DNA from: Xenopus tropicalis
Taxonomy: Eukaryota; Chordata; Amphibia; Anura; Pipidae
Assembly: GCF_000004195.4 (NCBI RefSeq)
Contig: NC_030685.2
Span: 50,833,516 to 50,897,515, forward strand
Direction of reading: 5' to 3'
DNA: 64,000 nt
Positions 23,058 through 35,273 of this stretch are shown here, in pieces. The notes under the pieces were generated by a model. The model had not been told where the DNA came from. It made no database searches and was given only the letters and a program-made list of their open reading frames with translations. The stretch's first letter is position 1; each line of letters begins with the position of its first letter. A program made the position numbers and the translations under genes.

Positions 23058-25420
23058 TGTCTGTAACTAACTTTTTGCACTACTGCAGACTGGATCTGGC
23101 CACCGCTCTCAAAATTAAGACTATACAGCATAACAGGTCCAAGTGTTATATTTTTTATGTTGTATCCCAGTTTTAAGACCACATGGCAATATGTTGTGGC
23201 TTTCTACATCAATACATGTTCTCATACAAGGGCTGAGATTTTATAATGGCAGCTTATGCAGAACGTCTGCCTACACTTCCATGAAGATATACACAATTCA
23301 CTGTTTTAAAATGACATTTGAAGAAAGAACAACAAGTTAACATTGATCCTAGTTAGAGACACTATTAACTTCAGGAGGGAACTGAGTATGGTTATGAGGG
23401 TTCTGCTTATGAGGGGTCCATTAAAATACTAGAATAACAAGTATTAGCAAAACAGCAAAAAAAATATATTACTTTTAAACTCATCAATCAAGGTACAAAT
23501 TCCTTAGCTGTAAAGCTCATTTATTAAAAATATTTTTTCAATTTATTTCTAAATACAGTATTATCATAGACTGCTGGTTCAGAGTACTACATTAGAGCTT
23601 GGAGATTCAGATACACATTTAACAGGTGACCAATCAAAGACTTTATTTTAGACAAAACACAACAGCTGTGAAAAGATGAGTGGCCTCTCCTGAAATGTGT
23701 TCTGCAAGATTTCTCCATATTTTCTAATGGTTTGATTTCTGGTCTGACTTACAGCAATGTCTTGCTGTTTAGCTTTCATTTCACAGGCTATGGTTACATT
23801 TACTGGACTCTTGTAAGAGTTATAAGGTTATGGACATAAAAGGACAAGGCCACTGATGAAGTTTAAAAAACAAAAAAGCTAATTTTTGTACATTATGTTT
23901 AGTTTAATTTTAAGGGCTAGTCCACAACTTGACATAATTTTTTGAGGACCGGTTGTATTCATTTTAAGAAATATAAATATTTTGTAATGGCCTACAGATC
24001 AATGAAAGTGCTCACAGTGGTAATTTCGTAGTGCTAAACAAAAACTACACGCACTGTACGGAAAAAGTTTTGCCCCTCTTAAATTACCAAGAGTTTATAC
24101 GAGGACATAAAACAAATACTTGATTTGTAAGATTTGCAAAAGAAAGTTGAAAACATAACAGTAGCTTTAAATCTTCAACAGTGGAACGTGGAAGAATTGT
24201 CACAGTGATCAGGGACGCTTGTGAAACTGTCCTACTTTGAGCCAGATTGGCCTTGGCGATTTTCTAAATTTATGTTGATAAAAAGACACCAAGCTAAATT
24301 TCTGAGAGGCACGTACAGGACCACATTATGGCTGAACCTTGAAAAACATAGCTTCCAATAACACTGGCTCAGCCAAAATCCTTTATCATGAAAATTTGTC
24401 TGTCTGTTGCTTACTCAGCAATGCTTCTTCTTTTCTTAATCTGTCAGCTTAACCAGAACAGGCTTGACAATTTTTTATTCTTTACTGCAAGGGTAAGTCA
24501 ACCTCTGTGTAAGATGTATTAGTCAGGGGGTGGCAGGATACATTAACAGAAACAAGATCGAAAGGAAAGCATGCCAAAGTGAAGTTGCACATGGGATGAG
24601 CTGTTAGTTTTTTCTTAAATTGTTCTACTGGATGTTTTTATTATCTATTCATGAATTCAATAATGACCCAGTTATGTTTTTATCTCTGCCTCTCACTCAA
24701 TATTGCCTTTCTATTCTTTTTATGAACATAAAGTATATAGGACATACACAATACAGTACCCAATATCATGCTGACAAATATCCATGCCTAAATAACTGGA
24801 AATCCTACCCTGCACACTATCCCCCCTCTCCTGTGTTCTGTGTACATCTCTCTGCTTGTATGTTGCATGTCTCTATGTTCTGTGGGTGAAGATTTCCACC
24901 TTATTTCAATGTATCTAAATTCTTCCCTGTATTTCTCTCTCTGCAAATGTTCTCCTTGATAAACCTGTGTGTTTTCATACAGCTCTTTTTCTCTGTGCCC
25001 ATCACTGCCTGTCTTTCTAAATGTGCCTTTCTTTTCTACCTGTCTCAATCAACCCCTGTTATGCCAACTTCATTATCTTTGTACATGTATATCTTTGTTC
25101 TTATGTCTTCCTTTTCCTTTCTGTGTCCAACACCTGTATGTTACTTGTATGTGTGCCTCTTTATAACAGTACAACTCTTTCTGAATTTCTACATATGGAT
25201 CTCTGTGTCTTTGTATGCGTATGTGTGTCTCAAACAAACAATTCATCTCAAGACTTTAAATAATTAATCCTACCCATAACAAACATGTATCTATTACAAA
25301 TAAGAGCAACAGTGCATGTAACCATCTGTTACTGACACACCTCCACACTAACTGAAGGAGCTGCTCCTAGGAGCATTAATTTCAGTAACAGAGCTCCTTT
25401 CCAAATGAAAATAAAACATA

Positions 25421-25600
25421 TAGGGGCATATTTATCAAGGGACAATAGGGTTTGCAACAGAAGGAATTTTCCCCATTTTCTATTCACTTGTATAGGATTT
25501 TCAGGGACATATCAATCAAAGCATGTAAACAGAAATTCTATTTTAACCCCTTCATAAACATGCTTCTAAAAAATCCTATACAGGTGCATAGAAAGTTGGG
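25421..25600. mobile_element. partial foldback element, 'ggggcatatttatcaa' end
   Basis: The left end 'taggggcatatttatcaagg' is a typical terminus of Xenopus foldback elements. An inner inverted pair is seen: 'tattcacttgtataggattt' with 'aaatcctatacaggtgcata'. The right terminus is not clear. Confidence 0.55.
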
Positions 25601-26020
25601 GAACTAACTTGGTTGGTGAACTGTGCTAAACTCTATGTGCCATATAATTAATACACCTAATAAAGTAAGCAAGGGAAGGTAAAGCAAATGCTATTTAATA
25701 CAATAATTAACTAAATGAGACATAATAAATAGAGGCACACAGTTGGTATAAAGCTTTCTCAAGGGGAAACTGAAAAAAGATCTTCATAGAATGAAATGTT
25801 GGTATTCTAATTCCAGATGGAATGTTTGCTATCTGGTAAGCTTAATCTTAATATGGGATGCACATTTGTAATGTTTATTTGGCATATTAGATGACTTGGG
25901 GGAGGGGGGTCATGATTATTTTTATATGTGGTTATACTGATTGACAGTAAAGCTGCAATATATTGTAGATCACTTTTTTTGTGCATGAGCCCCGTTTTCA
26001 TGTTTCTTAGACTTCTTACT

Positions 26021-26083
26021 TGTATGTATGTATGTATGTATAACTTTATTTATAAAGCGCTACTTATGTATGCAGCGCTGTAC
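26021..26083 (-). repeat. SINE-like tail with TATG microsatellite
   Basis: A (TATG)n run is followed by 'tttatttataaagcgctact' and 'gcagcgctgtac'. This is the reverse complement of the tail of an abundant frog repeat. A second copy is at 55036-55086. Confidence 0.6.
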
Positions 26084-26422
26084 TTGCTCTTGTTATGATA
26101 TATTAAGACATACACAGATACATATTTACTTATACAGAAAGTTCTCCAGAATAGGAAATCTTGTGGAAAACCAAACAAAAACAATAAGGTCAAAGGTATG
26201 GTATATGACTTATAACGAACACAGATGGTAAAAATCACATCAAACTAGTGACAAAAATGCCTATATAATTCAATAGACATTTAACAGTAAGTAATAGTTA
26301 TTTAATAGTTTTGTTTTAATTGAAAATGGGTGTTCCTACTGTGCGGGCCTTCAGTCATTCAGGACTGATAATGCATTTGGTGTTTGTATAAAAGTAAGAA
26401 AATTGACAAAAAAGTTTAATTC

Positions 26423-26949
26423 TGAGAAGGAGAAGGAAAAGCATTTTGGCATTTTATTGCCAACAGATTAGCCACAATAGTGCAAGCTAGAACCCTATAT
26501 TTATTCTGTAGAAAGCTTTAAAACATAAGGAAGGCATTTTGGCATTATACTTCCAGTGCAAGCTAGAACACTATATTTATTTTACAGAAAACGTTACCAT
26601 ACCTGAGTAAACAGCCCTAGAAGCTCCCTCTGCTGAAGCTTTGGCTGCTGGTAGCTCAGATTATACAGCACAGTTGGGAGGGGGAGTGAGAGATGATGTG
26701 GGGGGGGATGCAGAAGGAGGAGAGAGGAGCAAACAGAGCAGACTCATGCCATGCCCTGAAGGATTTTTCTGAGAGCAGAAAGTCTGATACCGAAGAACAT
26801 GTGTACACAAAAGAAGAAAAGAAATCCAGTATTTTTTTTTTTGATAGAGGGCTCAGAACAGAGAGTGATCTGAGAGAGTATTTATGGCTACATTTAAATA
26901 TACCTTTCTGATAGAGCTTACTTAGTTTTTACATTTACTTCTCCTTTAA
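26423..26949. mobile_element. T2-type element with internal duplication
   Basis: The right end 'ttacttctcctttaa' and the left 'gagaaggagaagga' resemble the inverted ends of a common Xenopus TTAAAGGAGAAGG element; the left TTAA is degraded. Inside the left arm the segment 'ggcattttggcatt..gtgcaagctagaac..ctatatttatt' occurs twice (about 26444-26516 and 26532-26596). Confidence 0.6.
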
Positions 26950-27540
26950 GAGCTTCAGAAATACTGTTATCCAATTGTAGTCCCCTTTATTATAACATTT
27001 ACATTTTTGATGTTCAGAGTTTATATTTTTAAATAGTTTTAAAATTCAATTTATCTGTTTAATCTGTCGTTGTTTAAATTTCTTGAGCCTTTCTCATTTT
27101 GACATCAGTCACAGGCATCTCCAAGCAGCAGTGTAGAAAATGGGAACAAGATAATGGGTAGAGTAATTTAATTTCCCTGCCATAAAGCAAGATTGTTGGT
27201 TGCCAGTAGCTTAGGATTGATCATCGATGCAAAAACAGGTGCCATGTTTTTGCCTACAATGTACAAATGTTGCATAAACAGCATTGTATAATATCACTAT
27301 AAAAGAACTCACAATGTTAATGTCTGGAAACCCATTATAACGAATGGGAGCTTCCAGTTAGATTGCCACACATATAACCATTAGCCAACTTTTCCTGCAT
27401 TTTTGTATTCCCTCTATTGACCTTTTGGCAACACAATATGGACTTTGCAGTGTTATTTATTCAAGCATGTGTTGGCCCTAGAGTGATGTAGCCTCCAGTT
27501 TGCAGGGAAATGGTCATTTTCAGAACAGTAGTTTTCCAAA

Positions 27541-27827
27541 AGTAATGGCGTGTATAGCTAATATGGCGTGTATAGCTAATATGGCGTGCGGTTTATCGCA
27601 CGCGGCGACAGTTTGTGCGCGCTGCGTTAATTAGCGCTCCTTGCATCAAATACCGCACGAAAATAGTCTTCATGACTTAAATAACGCAAACAGCATCGCA
27701 TCTAAATTAACGCAAGTATCCTTTTAGTAAATCGTGCATTAAGATGTGAAAAATAAGACGCAATAAAATTTTTAACGCATGCTAGAAATAGCGCTCGTTT
27801 TAACGCACCTTAGTGAATCAGCCCTAT
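27541..27827. mobile_element. CG-rich non-autonomous element
   Basis: It contains many 'taacgca/gcgctc' motifs and ends 'taacgcaccttagtgaatcagcc', a known type of Xenopus element end. At the left an 18-bp unit 'atggcgtgtatagctaat' is tandemly duplicated. CpG density is far above the surroundings. Confidence 0.6.
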
Positions 27828-28457
27828 ATATGTGATATAGACTCTCTTGTGTGTGCATGTTTGTATTGTGTGTGCATGTGTTTATGTGCGGTCTAAATAC
27901 TTAAAATTGCATTATTTTTACAGGCCCCGATTACAGATTGTGTTTCACAGACACTGCCTCCTTTAAAGCAATTGTTGTGGAGCTTGGCGCTGTCTGAAAT
28001 TGTGGATGACAACAGCAATTTCAAATCACTGTTCTAATCTCAACCTTTAATGGAAGATTCACAATGATTAGATCATTTACTGCAGACCTATTATCTCAGG
28101 GATAGGGACACCAGAAAAAGAAATCAGCTGGTGATCATGGCCAGTAACATTGGACTGAATTGATAGTTTTGGTGGCGGAGACTTCTTTTGCCTAAGTGGC
28201 TATATTCCAGTACACGTTTATGTTGAAGGGTCACAGGCAGATATTGCAGGAGATACAAGCAAAAAAATATTGTTTGCCAAACCATGGGGCAAAATTTGGG
28301 ATTTTAGAAAATCTATAAATCTAAAGTACACTGTGGAGATGCACTAAACACTCTCCTGCTTCTGGCTTCAGAAAGTTTTCATGGCCATAGCATGTTTGTT
28401 AATCACATACAAATATTGTTAGTAACAGAATAAAAGCAAAAAAAGAGTTGAATTTAC

Positions 28458-28502
28458 CTTGGGGGAATACTGGATTCTGCCCTGAAAAGGCTGTGAGAGG
28501 TT
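28458..28502 (-). CDS. nrp2: nrp2 exon: juxtamembrane stem at the isoform branch point
   Basis: This 45-bp exon is phase 1 to phase 1 and encodes EPLTAFSGQNPVFPQ. It matches the mammalian EPISAFA(GENFK) stem exon in position and sequence. Its acceptor is tattttag and its donor caag|gtaaat. From this donor the transcript can splice to the 2b terminal exon (21860), the 2a cassette (12184) or the 2a terminal exon (12016) directly, all in frame. The residues after AFS differ from the mammalian five-residue optional insert and are longer. Confidence 0.9.
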
Positions 28503-28601
28503 CTAAAATAAAAAGACAAACAAAATTCACTATTAAAATTATATATTTAAAAGTAATGATTATTTTGTTTGTTATACACAATAATTATTAAATATTATTA
28601 T

Positions 28602-28716
28602 TATAAGCTCTGTGGGGCAGGGATCGACTTTGTCCTGTGTCTCTTAGCAAAAGGCCCTTATTTTCTACATTCATAGGTATTTATTGAAACGTTGTCCTGC
28701 CTTATTGTGCTTTTAT
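28602..28716 (+). repeat. SINE-like fragment
   Basis: 'taagctctgtggggcaggga' followed by 'tgtcctgtgtctctta' and 'tgtcctgccttattg' matches the body of the same high-copy frog repeat whose tail is seen at 26021 and 55036. Family recognition is from memory. Confidence 0.5.
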
Positions 28717-29184
28717 TTACATTATTTCATTAGTAGCTTTTACTAACTTTAATCTTGCACATATACAATATAGTAAAACTGACCTTTAGATAAACAAATG
28801 ACAATACAAGTCCAATAAAATGTAGTTGAACCTAAACACCATCTAAAAAATACTAAAAACTCCAGCACAGTATAACCTTGAGGGTACAGCCATAAGACAG
28901 CAAGACAAAATAGGGTTGAAAAACACATAAAGAAGCAGAGAATTAAGTCACATTAGTGTGCTAATTTCAAATGCAAGCAGGAAACTTCCCCTAGGAATCG
29001 TTACGTTTCATTAAATATGCAATGTCAATGCTGGGCTTGTGTGCAAATGACATGTATTGATTGGCTGCATTATTAACCGTTCAGTCCATTTTCTACAAGG
29101 CTCAAGGAAGAACCATAGTTTGGTCAGTTATGTGTAATCAGTTTTTTTATACTGAGATAAAACAATTATCTAATAATGATGTAT

Positions 29185-29651
29185 TTAAGGGGTTGTTCAC
29201 CTTTAAACAAACTTCTAATATAATGTAGAGAGTGCTATTCTGAGTCAATTTACAATTAGTCTATATTTGCGTTTTTTAAATTATTTAGCTTTTTGTTCAG
29301 CAGCTCTCCAGTTTGGTATTTCAGCAGCTATCTGGTTGCTAGGGTCTTTTTTAACCTAGCTAATAGGCAGTGATTTAAAAAATAAACTGCAATATGAATA
29401 AAGGAGGCCATACATAGAAAGATAAGTAATAAAAAGCAACAATGACAATAAAATAGTAACCTCACAGAACAATAGTTTTTGGCTGCTGGGGTCAGTGATC
29501 CCCATTTGAAAGCTGGAAATAAGAACAAGTAATAAATAGAGTAAGAAATAATTCAAAAAGTATAAAAAATGAAGATTAATTGAAAAGTTGCTAAGAATAT
29601 GCTATTCTATTACATACTCAAAGTTAACCTGAAGGTGAACCACCCATTTAA
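29185..29651. mobile_element. TTAA-flanked MITE ('ggttgttcacctt' type)
   Basis: It starts 'ttaaggggttgttcaccttt' and ends 'gaaggtgaaccacccatttaa', inverted ends with TTAA on both sides. The interior ('cagcagctatctggttgcta', 'ggctgctggggtcagtgatc') is familiar from many Xenopus sequences. Non-coding. Confidence 0.85.
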
Positions 29652-32045
29652 CTAAGTCAGGCTTGTCATGCTTGTAGTCTTCCAGCTGCAGTTAACTACA
29701 GCACCCAGCATTGTTATCTAACAACTGAGTAACAGCCACTCACATCAACAGCTGCTGGAAGCAGCACGGCAGTGTACGACTAAGCAAATATGACATCTCA
29801 TGTTCTCTTATGTTCTTTAGCATTTATCAGCCCAATAGATAGATTGAATGGAAGATTAAAAGTAGGTTTGCCTTGTGACTACTGCTCCTCATTTCTATGA
29901 TCACTTGCTATTCGACTGAGCGTTCCTTACCTCATTCACATTTATTGTCCTAAGAAGTCATTTTCTGGTCCTGATCTCCTAAATCCTATCGATATAAACT
30001 ATTGGATCTTGTTAACTAATTCCAACACTTGGTATTATGGAAATAATACTACAAAATGAACCGGCCTGTGTATTGGCTTGGGGTTATGTAATGTATTCTG
30101 TTTACAAAAGCTCATTTTTTAATATTATATATGATGTATTTTCACCTGTTCATCACTGCTTTAATAAATGTTTTGATAATAACATCATTTTGTGTCATTT
30201 AAAATCTTAGGCCTATTCTCTTGTGTTTTACCTGCTGCATTTATTCGCGTTTACAAATGCATTGCTAAACTGCTGTCAAAGGGAATTGTGTAAAAACACC
30301 AGTACTGGTGATTTTCACACCATTCTTGCCTGAAAATCTTAAGTGGGGAAAGCTCCCCAGTAACATAGGCCTTGTGTTAATTGGAAGTAACCCACAACAT
30401 GTAGCAGATTTTTGATCAGCACAAGTAGCATCTATTAAAACGCCATTTTGACATTGGCTTTAAAGCTTTTACTTGCTTTTACTAGCTTTTAAGTTGCCAA
30501 TCCCATATATGAAATGATTACTATTTTTTAAGACTGGAATCCATCAACAGCACATGATCTAAATATATAAATATTATCAGCCACATCAGCCAATTATAGG
30601 ACAGAGTTCTGTCTTTTGCTCCCACACTACTTCCTGTTACAGTTAAAGCTGCATTATTTCTGGCCATGCGGTCTCTGAGGGAGCACACAGCCCATCTCTA
30701 TATGATATATATATTCCAGTTTGGCAAGATTCTTTAATAAGTCACTTAACATGAAATAATCTGTTGGTTAAGTATTTATACTGGGGGGCATAGATTTACT
30801 TTAACCCTTCTTTGTTAGATAAGTTTGCCAAGCATTTGTCTTATAATTTGTAAAAGGCAGTCTCTGGAAGGGAAAGGCTGCAAAGCTTTCTTTGAGCCTG
30901 TCAATCCTTTCATGCATATAACACTGACTGGCAGCTGGTGTGTATCCCCTGAGACAAGCTGTTATGTAAAAAGTGAGCATGGTTGAAAAGTTAATGATGA
31001 TACACTGACATTTTTCAATATCTTGTTTGTTCATGGCCTAATGATGCATTTTCCTCACCCACTTTGGAACACATCCCTGGGTACTGCATATACCAACTGT
31101 GATTGTACAGTAACCTCTCGCATGAACCTGCTGCAATGTAAAGTCTGTTAGATTTGCATCTATTTTTAGTTCCCTGGTTTATTATGAACTTTGGATTAAG
31201 TTTTATTTCCAGAGAAAATTGGATTTCTAAAAACTGTGTTTTGTGTTTGTATCTTTTACAGGTAAAAAAGTTCACATAAAAGGGCTCATTTACAAAATGA
31301 TGCAAATATACTGCCAATGTTTTGGCTCACAGCACACTATTACTTTGCTAATGCCACCTGCTATCCAATCAAATTCAAGTGCCCTATTCCAAAACAGTCC
31401 AACATGCACATCCCTTAATGTAGCTTAAATATGCAATTCATTAGGTGCTATATAGAAAGCACATGGAGGTAGTGTGCCACCGAGAGTGCTGCATTTTATA
31501 CTTTGCACTGGTGCCTACTAACAAAGGCACAGCATGCACCAAAGTGGGGTTGGCACTAAATGAGCCAAATGTCTTTTTCAGATTCTTATGGATTTTTTGT
31601 ATTGGGATTTTACAATTAACCAGAGAGTAATTAATTAGACATAAACTTTCTCCTGGGACAGAATATAAAAACAATTACAGAAAAACTTTGCGGCCCCTTT
31701 TATCAGAGACACAGAGGCTAGAAATGAGCATAGAGAAAGATGTGTGGGGCACAGCCATGTGTGCTAACTGTGTTAATGAACAACTCAAACCAATAATGTT
31801 TCAAGTAGAAAAACCAGCAGCACAGGGAAAAAAATGGAGATTTTTCAAATCACTCAAAAACCACAGAGATGGTTTAATGAATATTAATTAATTGTTATGC
31901 TTAGAATTACCATTTTGTCCATAAAAAAAACAATAATGTTTCATCAACTTGTAAAATATCATTTTGTGATAAATCCCACTTATAGTATAATCATAGTATT
32001 GCTGAGTAACGTATGATTATTTGTATTCTTACAAAAGCCACTTAC

Positions 32046-32142
32046 CCATACAGTGTTCCACTGGTATGTCAGTAGCTATTCGGATGTCATCAACAGCTAT
32101 CTCTCCAGGCTGCCCTTTGCCCACAATTCCATCAATGACAAC
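32046..32142 (-). CDS. nrp2: nrp2 exon: end of MAM domain
   Basis: This 97-bp exon runs from phase 0 to phase 1. It encodes VVIDGIVGKGQPGEIAVDDI followed by RIATDIPVEHCM. The G..G.IA.DDI motif is the C-terminal MAM signature, and HC supplies the fourth cysteine. The acceptor is tttttgcag and the donor atgg|gtaag. It is immediately followed in the mRNA by the stem exon. Confidence 0.95.
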
Positions 32143-33550
32143 CTGCAAAAAGTTAAGAAAAAAAATGTTTTTACTTAGCAAAACCAGTACTAGTCTGTTG
32201 GAGAAGTACAGCAACATCCTACGATTCAAAGTGGAATAATTCCCACCAGGGGCACTGCTATACAACCATAGGAGACCAAATTACTAAAAATGTTATTCTT
32301 CTGTATACACAAATCAAGTTCAGATCCTAATAAGCTGCAGAGACTAACCTCTGAGCCACAGCATGGATAACCATTAAGGCTTTACTGGAGTTAGAAAATA
32401 AATACTGGCATAATAACCCACTGGCAGTAAAATGCACCCATTAGTCTCTTGCCACCTTATTAGATCAGTACACCAAATGGGGATCCCACATTCAGTTTCC
32501 AACTTAAACAAATATCCTCAAACTATGTGCCAATCACCCCAGCAAAGCATATTGAAGAAGACAGTTTGCCTCCCCTAAACACAGTGCAAGACTGCTGTTT
32601 GGCTCAGGGTCAATGTACTGCCTGTTCTGTTAAATATTGTTCTAAAGGGACTGTACTCTGTACATAATTCATATTCCAAAGCCAGCTCTGAGTGTGTGTT
32701 CAGTGCTTCTGTGTCGCTACTAGCTACTGTGAACAGCCAGAGAAAGTCTGTTGTGCATTAACTGTAGGTCCCTTTGGCTGAGAAGAGACTAAACAATTTA
32801 AAATGTAATTCATTTCCTTCAACACCAAGGTACCTAGTGACTTTCTGTTGATTAATAAAGTTGCCTCCTCCTTTTATAATGAATGCAGTACATTCTAGCA
32901 ATTTTCTCTTTCAACAGCTATTTCATAATTATGCAGGTCTGAACTCTTTTAATTATCACATATTGCACTTCATATTGCACAAAAAGTGTTCATTTTAATC
33001 CCCTACTTCACGTGTAAGGCTTGTATCATTTTGCATTTATTAGAAAATGTGGACAAGGAATTCAGCATGCATTTCTTACTTTATACAGTGTTTTTGCATT
33101 TACATTCAAATAACAGTGCTGGATTAAACATTTAAATTAGTATGATAGCATATGGCTGTCATTTCCCTACAGTCAGCAGTGCTACTTATGAGTCCCTAGA
33201 GCAGCTCTAACTTGCCTTCCAGGTTCTACAGGCACAGCCTATATGCAATGAAATGAACCCACATGTGTGCAAAGTCTTCTGCATTCTGAGGCACTAAAAT
33301 GCTCATGTGTTTTAGTCTGGAAGGACAGTTGCTTTAGAAGAATCTGAATGGTGAATATGGGGGAACCTTTCTTAAGTAACATTAGTTAAGGACTATTATT
33401 AGTACTATTACTATTATATTATAGGACATTTGATGTCATGAAATAGCTTATTTGTAAGTGCAGGATAAACAGATACAAACCATTGTTTTCACTATGTTGT
33501 GTTACTTGTACTTTAATAGTAGGCTGCATTGTGCAATTTCTCTTTCCCCC

Positions 33551-33676
33551 ATATGTAATAAAATGCACTAGGTTTGCCCAGGAGCAGTAACCCATAGCAA
33601 CCAAAAATATGTTTGTTTTTAAACAGGTGGCCAGTAAATTACTGCTTCTGGCAAACTTAGTGCCTTTTATTACATA
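33551..33676. mobile_element. 126-bp near-complete foldback MITE
   Basis: The left arm 'tatgtaataaaatgcactag' plus 'gtttgcccaggagcagtaa' is an imperfect inverted copy of the right arm 'ttactgcttctggcaaac' plus 'ttagtgccttttattacata'. Arms of about 40 bp enclose a ~45-bp loop. It would form a long stable hairpin if transcribed. Confidence 0.88.
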
Positions 33677-34816
33677 ACCCCATTTGAGTCTGTTTAGCTT
33701 ATAATGCAATTCTAATGACTGATGAGGAAAATAATACCCAGTCTTAAAGTCTCCTGTCTTTGTTGGGGGTGGCACATAATGAATTGTACTAAGGTAAGAT
33801 TGCCAAGCTTTTATGTGGTCTGGAACAGAAGGGGCCATTTATTATGTGGGTGCAGTAAAGAAGACAGGTCACTTAATATTGCCCAGAATCAGACACATTT
33901 TCATCCACATGACACTATAGCCACTACACGCCCTAAAGAATTCAGCAACTTTAATATTTTGTCACTGGAACTGGTATGCACTGGCTGGTGTCATAAATAT
34001 CAGATGCAAGGCTACAGGGGCAGGAAATCTGACTTTGAGGACAGTGAACTATGCATTGTAGCACGCAGGATAATCTATACTTTTATAAATTATCCTCATT
34101 TATTAAAAAAATGGAAGTCGGAATCATCAGCAATCCTATTCTAAAGCCCCAACTGAGATCCATTTCTATGCAAATCACTCAAAACTATTGTAGAAAAGGT
34201 TTCATTTTTTTCTAGGGAAAATAATTTTTGCCTGGAAAAGATTCTGTTCCTTGCCACCACATGTGATTAGCTTATTATCACCTTGTGGCTTTCTTGTTAC
34301 CTATACGTGCATGCATGCATCATACTTGAGAACATTCACTATTAGCTCTTGCCACCTTATTATCACTCATATTTTTCTTGATGAGTACATCTGTTCTGTT
34401 CATATAGCCTTCACCACTGATCAACTGTACATAAAAATATACAAGTTTATGCATGACTGCTAGCAAGCTCTTAGGAGCAGCACCCCTTTCCATTTGCTTC
34501 AATCTGCATTTGTAAGTGCCTTGGCTTTATGATAAATAATTTATACACTAACTAGCTGATCCTTCTACATGGAGTGCTGAGTATAAATCTTGGCATGGCT
34601 TATGTAAAGACAGTTATTCTTAAACTTAAAGGGATTCTGACATAATTTTTTCGGTATACGTTTTATTTCTAAATTACGCTGCAAATAATTCACTCTACCA
34701 TTTAAAATGTTGTTCTTAAACCAACAAGTGTATTTTTTTAGTTGTAATATCAGTGTGTAGGCAGCCATCTCAGTGCACTGAGTCTGAGCTTTCAGAAGGA
34801 GTCAGCGCTACACATT

Positions 34817-34870
34817 AGGGCTCTGGCTTTTGCCGCAGGCGACTAATCTCCCCGTGTGCCAGAGCCCTTA
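34817..34870. mobile_element. short 'gggctctggc' foldback remnant
   Basis: 'ttagggctctggctttt' and 'gtgtgccagagccctta' form inverted ends around 'gcgactaatctccccg', a motif also present in the elements at 20007 and 46223. It probably is an internally deleted member of that group. It abuts the multi-hairpin MITE 15 bp away. Confidence 0.65.
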
Positions 34871-34884
34871 GAACTGCTTTCAAG

Positions 34885-35273
34885 TAAAGGTGGCCATACA
34901 CGAGCAGATCCGCTCGCTTGGCGATGTCGCCAAGCGAGCGGATCTTCCCCCGATATCCCCACCTACGGGTGGGCGATATCGGGGAGCATTTAGGTAAAAA
35001 AAAAAATAATCCGATCGTTTGGCCCTGGGGCCAAACGATCGGATTATGTGGGCGGCAATGGGGCAGTCGGATCGGGGACCGCATCAACGAGCCGATGCGG
35101 TCCCCGATCCGACCGGATTTTCTAACCTGGCCGATCGAGATCTGGCCAATTTCAGGCCAGATATCGGTCGGCCAGGCCGCTCTGCCCTGCCCATACACGG
35201 GCCGATTAGCTGCCGAATCGGTCCAAGGGACCGATATCGGCAGCTATAGTCGGCCCGTGTATGGCCACCTTTA
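34885..35273. mobile_element. multi-hairpin MITE ('taaaggtggccatacacg' ends)
   Basis: The termini are an 18-bp exact inverted repeat (taaaggtggccatacacg). The interior is a chain of adjacent palindromes: 34906-34945 (19-bp arms, 2-base loop), 34947-34984, 35006-35047 (20-bp arms, 2-base loop), 35066-35113 (20-bp arms), 35127-35177 (imperfect) and 35207-35246. It is GC-rich and has no transposase. A truncated relative is at 14001-14163. Open frames across it on both strands are by-products of the symmetry. Confidence 0.93.

Larger units (their letters stand above)
21861..28457 (-). other. nrp2: intron between the stem exon and the 2b terminal exon
   Basis: 6.6 kb. Contents recognised are a short foldback (22928-23057), part of a 'ggggcatatttatcaa' element (25421-25600), a SINE-like tail (26021-26083), a T2-type element (26423-26949) and a GCG-rich element (27541-27827). 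Region 24640-25240 is pyrimidine-rich and therefore open in several frames, but has no protein similarity. Confidence 0.7.
28503..32045 (-). other. nrp2: intron between MAM end and stem exon
   Basis: 3.5 kb, containing a SINE-like fragment (28602-28716) and a TTAA-flanked element (29185-29651). Nothing else was recognised. Confidence 0.65.

Noticed and set aside
24620..25267. Several open frames up to 106 residues, Ser/Phe/Leu/Cys-rich
   Set aside because: The region is pyrimidine-rich low-complexity DNA, which removes stops on one strand; composition explains the frames.
33419..34144. Two ~140-residue open frames on opposite strands
   Set aside because: They overlap each other, cross the foldback MITE at 33551-33676, and show no domain, signal peptide or splice support.
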